A DNA stretch of 8,094 nucleotides from Calditrichota bacterium (GTDB taxonomy: Bacteria > Electryoneota > RPQS01): assembly GCA_020057985.1 (NCBI GenBank), contig JAGVEU010000137.1:1-8094 (forward strand). The letters run 5' to 3'. Positions within the stretch are counted from its first letter, which is position 1; every line of letters begins with the position of its first letter. Below are positions 6,422 through 8,094 of this stretch, one piece after another. A program made the translations under genes and the position numbers. The notes beneath the pieces are model-generated. The model did not search any database and was not told the origin of the DNA. It saw nothing but the letters and a program-made list of their open reading frames with translations.

Positions 6422-7836
6422 AACTCAGACAACTTGCTATAGGACTTGCAGTTGCGACTTCAGCGATGGCACAGCCCACTTTTCCCGTTGTGAATTCAAC
6501 TACACCTCTGGCGCTGGATTCGCTCATAGCCATTGGCTTTGCCAATAATCCGGCTTTGCGCCAAAACCAGATGGATACTCGATTAAATCGCATCGGTAAG
6601 ATCAACGCGGTGGGAAATTTTTTACCAAAGGTGTCACTCGGAATGACCTTTGGTGAGACCCACTACCGGAATCCGACTTATCAGAACCCGGACGGCTCTG
6701 TGTCAACATATCCTATCACTTATGAAGTCGAGAATATAGTTTGGGATGCTGCTGGAATTGCGCATCGTGAAACGAAAACGGTGACGGTAGACGTGCCAGA
6801 AGGCAGTTCAAGGTCGTCAAGCCAATATCTTTCACTTAGCGAGGAACTCTTCGATGGTGGAAGAAGGATCTTTCTTTATCGAATGGCGAAAGCCCAGGAG
6901 CAGATGAACAACCTGACAGTAGAAAATGCTCAGAAACTACTGGCGCAATCCATTGCTCAACAAGTTATGCTCGTGCTCACCCAATCCAAGTTGCTCGATC
7001 TTAACAATAAATTGCGAGACCAGAAAAAAGACGCTTACGATTTGGCCAAAGCACGATTCGATGTTGGCGCCGTAACTGAGCTGGACGTTCTTCAGGCGGA
7101 AATCGAACTCGGAACTTCTCAGAATGTCATTCGGGAGCAGGAGCGCAATTTTCAGGCGGCACGCGAGGCGCTAAACCAACTCCTCGGAATTGATTTGAGA
7201 AGCAGTTTCCCGCTTGCCGAAAACTCTGAAGTCACGCCCTACAAATTTGAAATTGACAAGCTCGTGGAAGATGCTTATCGAAATCGGACTGATCTGCGCA
7301 TCGCCGGATTGACAGTGACTCGCGCACAACACAATCTGTGGATGGCCAAGACTGCATATCTGCCGACGATTGACTTCGGACTGCAGTGGACTCGAAGCGA
7401 GCAAGCTGGAATAGATGAATCATGGACGCTCAGCCCCCGCAACCACAATACGAGCTACAATATGTCCCTACGCTGGAACCTATTCGATGGATTTTCGCGG
7501 GAATATGATGTGGTCACCCAAAGAGTAGCACGGGATAAAGCAAAAGAAAACGAACGCGAGTTGCAGCTAAGTCTCGAGAAGCAAGTGCGCGATGCCTACT
7601 ACAATCTCGAAAAAGTGTTCAATCAGCTCACCACCACAGCCCGAAATCGGGATCTCGCCGAGCGCACCCTCAATCTCGAACGCGAGCGCTACCGACTCGG
7701 CGCAACCTCGCAACTGGGATTGCGCGATGCTCAGGTGACCTACGCCCGCGCCGAGACCGAGAATCTATCCAAGATCCTCGAATACCAATCCTCGCTTATC
7801 GCCCTCGAACTGGCTGTAGGAAAGAGCCTGAGGTAG
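6418..7836 (+). CDS. TolC-family outer-membrane efflux/secretion channel protein
   Basis: The 472-residue product has a signal peptide (MKLRQLAIGLAVATSAMA, cut at A18|Q19) and the internal duplication of outer membrane efflux proteins. In repeat 1, FLPKVSLGMTFGE (68-80) and SSSQYLSLSEELFDGGRR (133-150) are the predicted beta-strands, with coiled-coil helices carrying ARFDVGAVTELDVLQAE (212-228). In repeat 2, YLPTIDFGLQWT (314-325), SYNMSLRWNLFDG (346-358) and ERYRLGATSQLGLRDAQ (423-439) mirror them. Such proteins trimerise into an outer-membrane barrel and periplasmic tunnel for RND, ABC or MFS exporters or type I secretion. The loop between the strands is about 53 residues in repeat 1 but about 18 in repeat 2. 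The start overlaps the upstream stop by four bases (ATGA), so translation is probably coupled to the CCA enzyme. No adaptor or pump gene follows within the window, so substrate and partners cannot be stated. Confidence 0.93.
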   Translation: MKLRQLAIGLAVATSAMAQPTFPVVNSTTPLALDSLIAIGFANNPALRQNQMDTRLNRIGKINAVGNFLPKVSLGMTFGETHYRNPTYQNPDGSVSTYPITYEVENIVWDAAGIAHRETKTVTVDVPEGSSRSSSQYLSLSEELFDGGRRIFLYRMAKAQEQMNNLTVENAQKLLAQSIAQQVMLVLTQSKLLDLNNKLRDQKKDAYDLAKARFDVGAVTELDVLQAEIELGTSQNVIREQERNFQAAREALNQLLGIDLRSSFPLAENSEVTPYKFEIDKLVEDAYRNRTDLRIAGLTVTRAQHNLWMAKTAYLPTIDFGLQWTRSEQAGIDESWTLSPRNHNTSYNMSLRWNLFDGFSREYDVVTQRVARDKAKENERELQLSLEKQVRDAYYNLEKVFNQLTTTARNRDLAERTLNLERERYRLGATSQLGLRDAQVTYARAETENLSKILEYQSSLIALELAVGKSLR

Positions 7837-7864
7837 CCAGAAAAGGCGTAATATCATTCGTTTC

Positions 7865-7952
7865 TTGTAGGGGCCGACCTGTGTGTTGGCCCGCGTCATA
7901 CTGGTACGTTCACATTGCGCAAGACGGGCCGACACACAGGTCTGCCCTGCAA
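7865..7952. repeat. Imperfect inverted repeat whose two arms are each hairpins
   Basis: The left arm (7865-7897) and the reverse complement of the right arm (7923-7952) match over about 30 bases with few differences, sharing an uninterrupted GACCTGTGTGT followed by (T/C)GGCCCG. Each arm also folds alone: GGGCCGAC (7871-7878) with GTTGGCCC (7885-7892) around CTGTGT, and GGGCCGAC (7926-7933) with GTCTGCCC (7940-7947) around ACACAG. The 25-base spacer is unremarkable. Two oppositely oriented hairpins are the layout of paired REP/BIME elements or of a small non-autonomous mobile element. No transposase is present in the window. Confidence 0.7.
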
Positions 7953-8023
7953 GACATCGGACAACAGCATAAGGCGAGGTTTCGGCATGCAAGTTGTGGG
8001 TAAGCTGACAGCTATTCTCTTCA

Positions 8024-8044
8024 CCTCCCAACTCGCTTGGGGGG
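8024..8044. repeat. G-rich intergenic hairpin
   Basis: CCTCCCAA (8024-8031) pairs with TTGGGGGG (8037-8044) around CTCGC, with one G-T wobble; a second G-run GGGGGG follows at 8046-8052. TCAC (8021-8024) and GTGA (8057-8060) can pair as an alternative outer clamp. The C-run, short loop and G-run pattern resembles GC-rich dispersed intergenic hairpins in many bacterial genomes; copy number here is unknown. Confidence 0.5.
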
Positions 8045-8094
8045 TAGGGGGGTTGAGTGAAAGAAAACCCGTAGAGACCTGTGAGAGTGTTACA

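Larger units (their letters stand above)
7837..8094. other. Non-coding tail with inverted repeats, no credible gene
   Basis: These 258 bases after the TolC-like gene hold a long imperfect inverted repeat (7865-7952) and a G-rich hairpin (8024-8044). No T-rich tract follows either hairpin in a way that would make a standard intrinsic terminator. No reading frame here shows protein-like composition. The next gene must begin to the right of the window. Confidence 0.6.

Noticed and set aside
1122..7836. Type IX secretion C-terminal sorting domain on the exported proteins
   Set aside because: The C-termini of the propeller, TPR and TolC-like proteins lack the sorting-domain pattern; the protease C-terminus is outside the window.
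7865..7952. Minimal CRISPR array or rho-independent terminator
   Set aside because: The two units are inverted, not direct, repeats with only one spacer-like gap, and no T-tract follows the hairpins.
7765..8031. Minus-strand 88-codon reading frame starting in the terminal non-coding tail
   Set aside because: It runs through the paired hairpins and into the end of the TolC-like gene; its sequence is a translation of the inverted repeat and has no protein-like features.

Overview
The window looks like a piece of a Gram-negative bacterial chromosome of roughly 50% GC. Three genes encode proteins with export signals, one of them a TolC-type outer-membrane channel. Two of the signal peptides end in A|Q, several genes lack a close Shine-Dalgarno sequence, and there is a secreted S8 protease beside an FG-GAP/ASPIC-UnbV protein. 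Together these suggest the FCB superphylum or a neighbouring uncultured lineage. That placement is inference from style; no marker gene settles it.

Layout. Positions 1-868 (minus strand) hold the N-terminal 289 codons of a secreted bacillopeptidase F-like subtilase that runs off the left edge. A 253-bp divergent intergenic region (869-1121) separates it from a plus-strand pair. The first is a 901-residue exported protein with an N-terminal helical/TPR region, seven calcium-loop (FG-GAP/VCBS) repeats and a C-terminal ASPIC/UnbV domain (1122-3827). Four bases later comes a 334-residue exported TPR-like protein (3832-4836). A 151-bp gap containing two hairpins follows. The second plus-strand pair is a CCA tRNA nucleotidyltransferase with an HD domain (4988-6421), overlapping by 4 bases a TolC-family outer-membrane protein (6418-7836). 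The last 258 bases hold no credible gene, only inverted repeats and a G-rich hairpin that look like dispersed intergenic repeats.

How the genes fit together. The TPR/propeller protein and the small TPR protein are probably co-transcribed and both cross the inner membrane, so they may act on the same envelope or surface process; the sequence does not show which. The divergent protease may share their control region. The CCA enzyme is a cytoplasmic tRNA-maturation enzyme, and its coupling to an efflux-type outer-membrane channel is positional only. No adaptor or inner-membrane pump gene is visible beside the TolC homologue. I found no CRISPR array, RNA gene, transposase, phage gene or defence module. 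Nothing here amounts to a demonstrable new system; the best leads are the TPR-propeller fusion with its TPR neighbour and the intergenic repeats.
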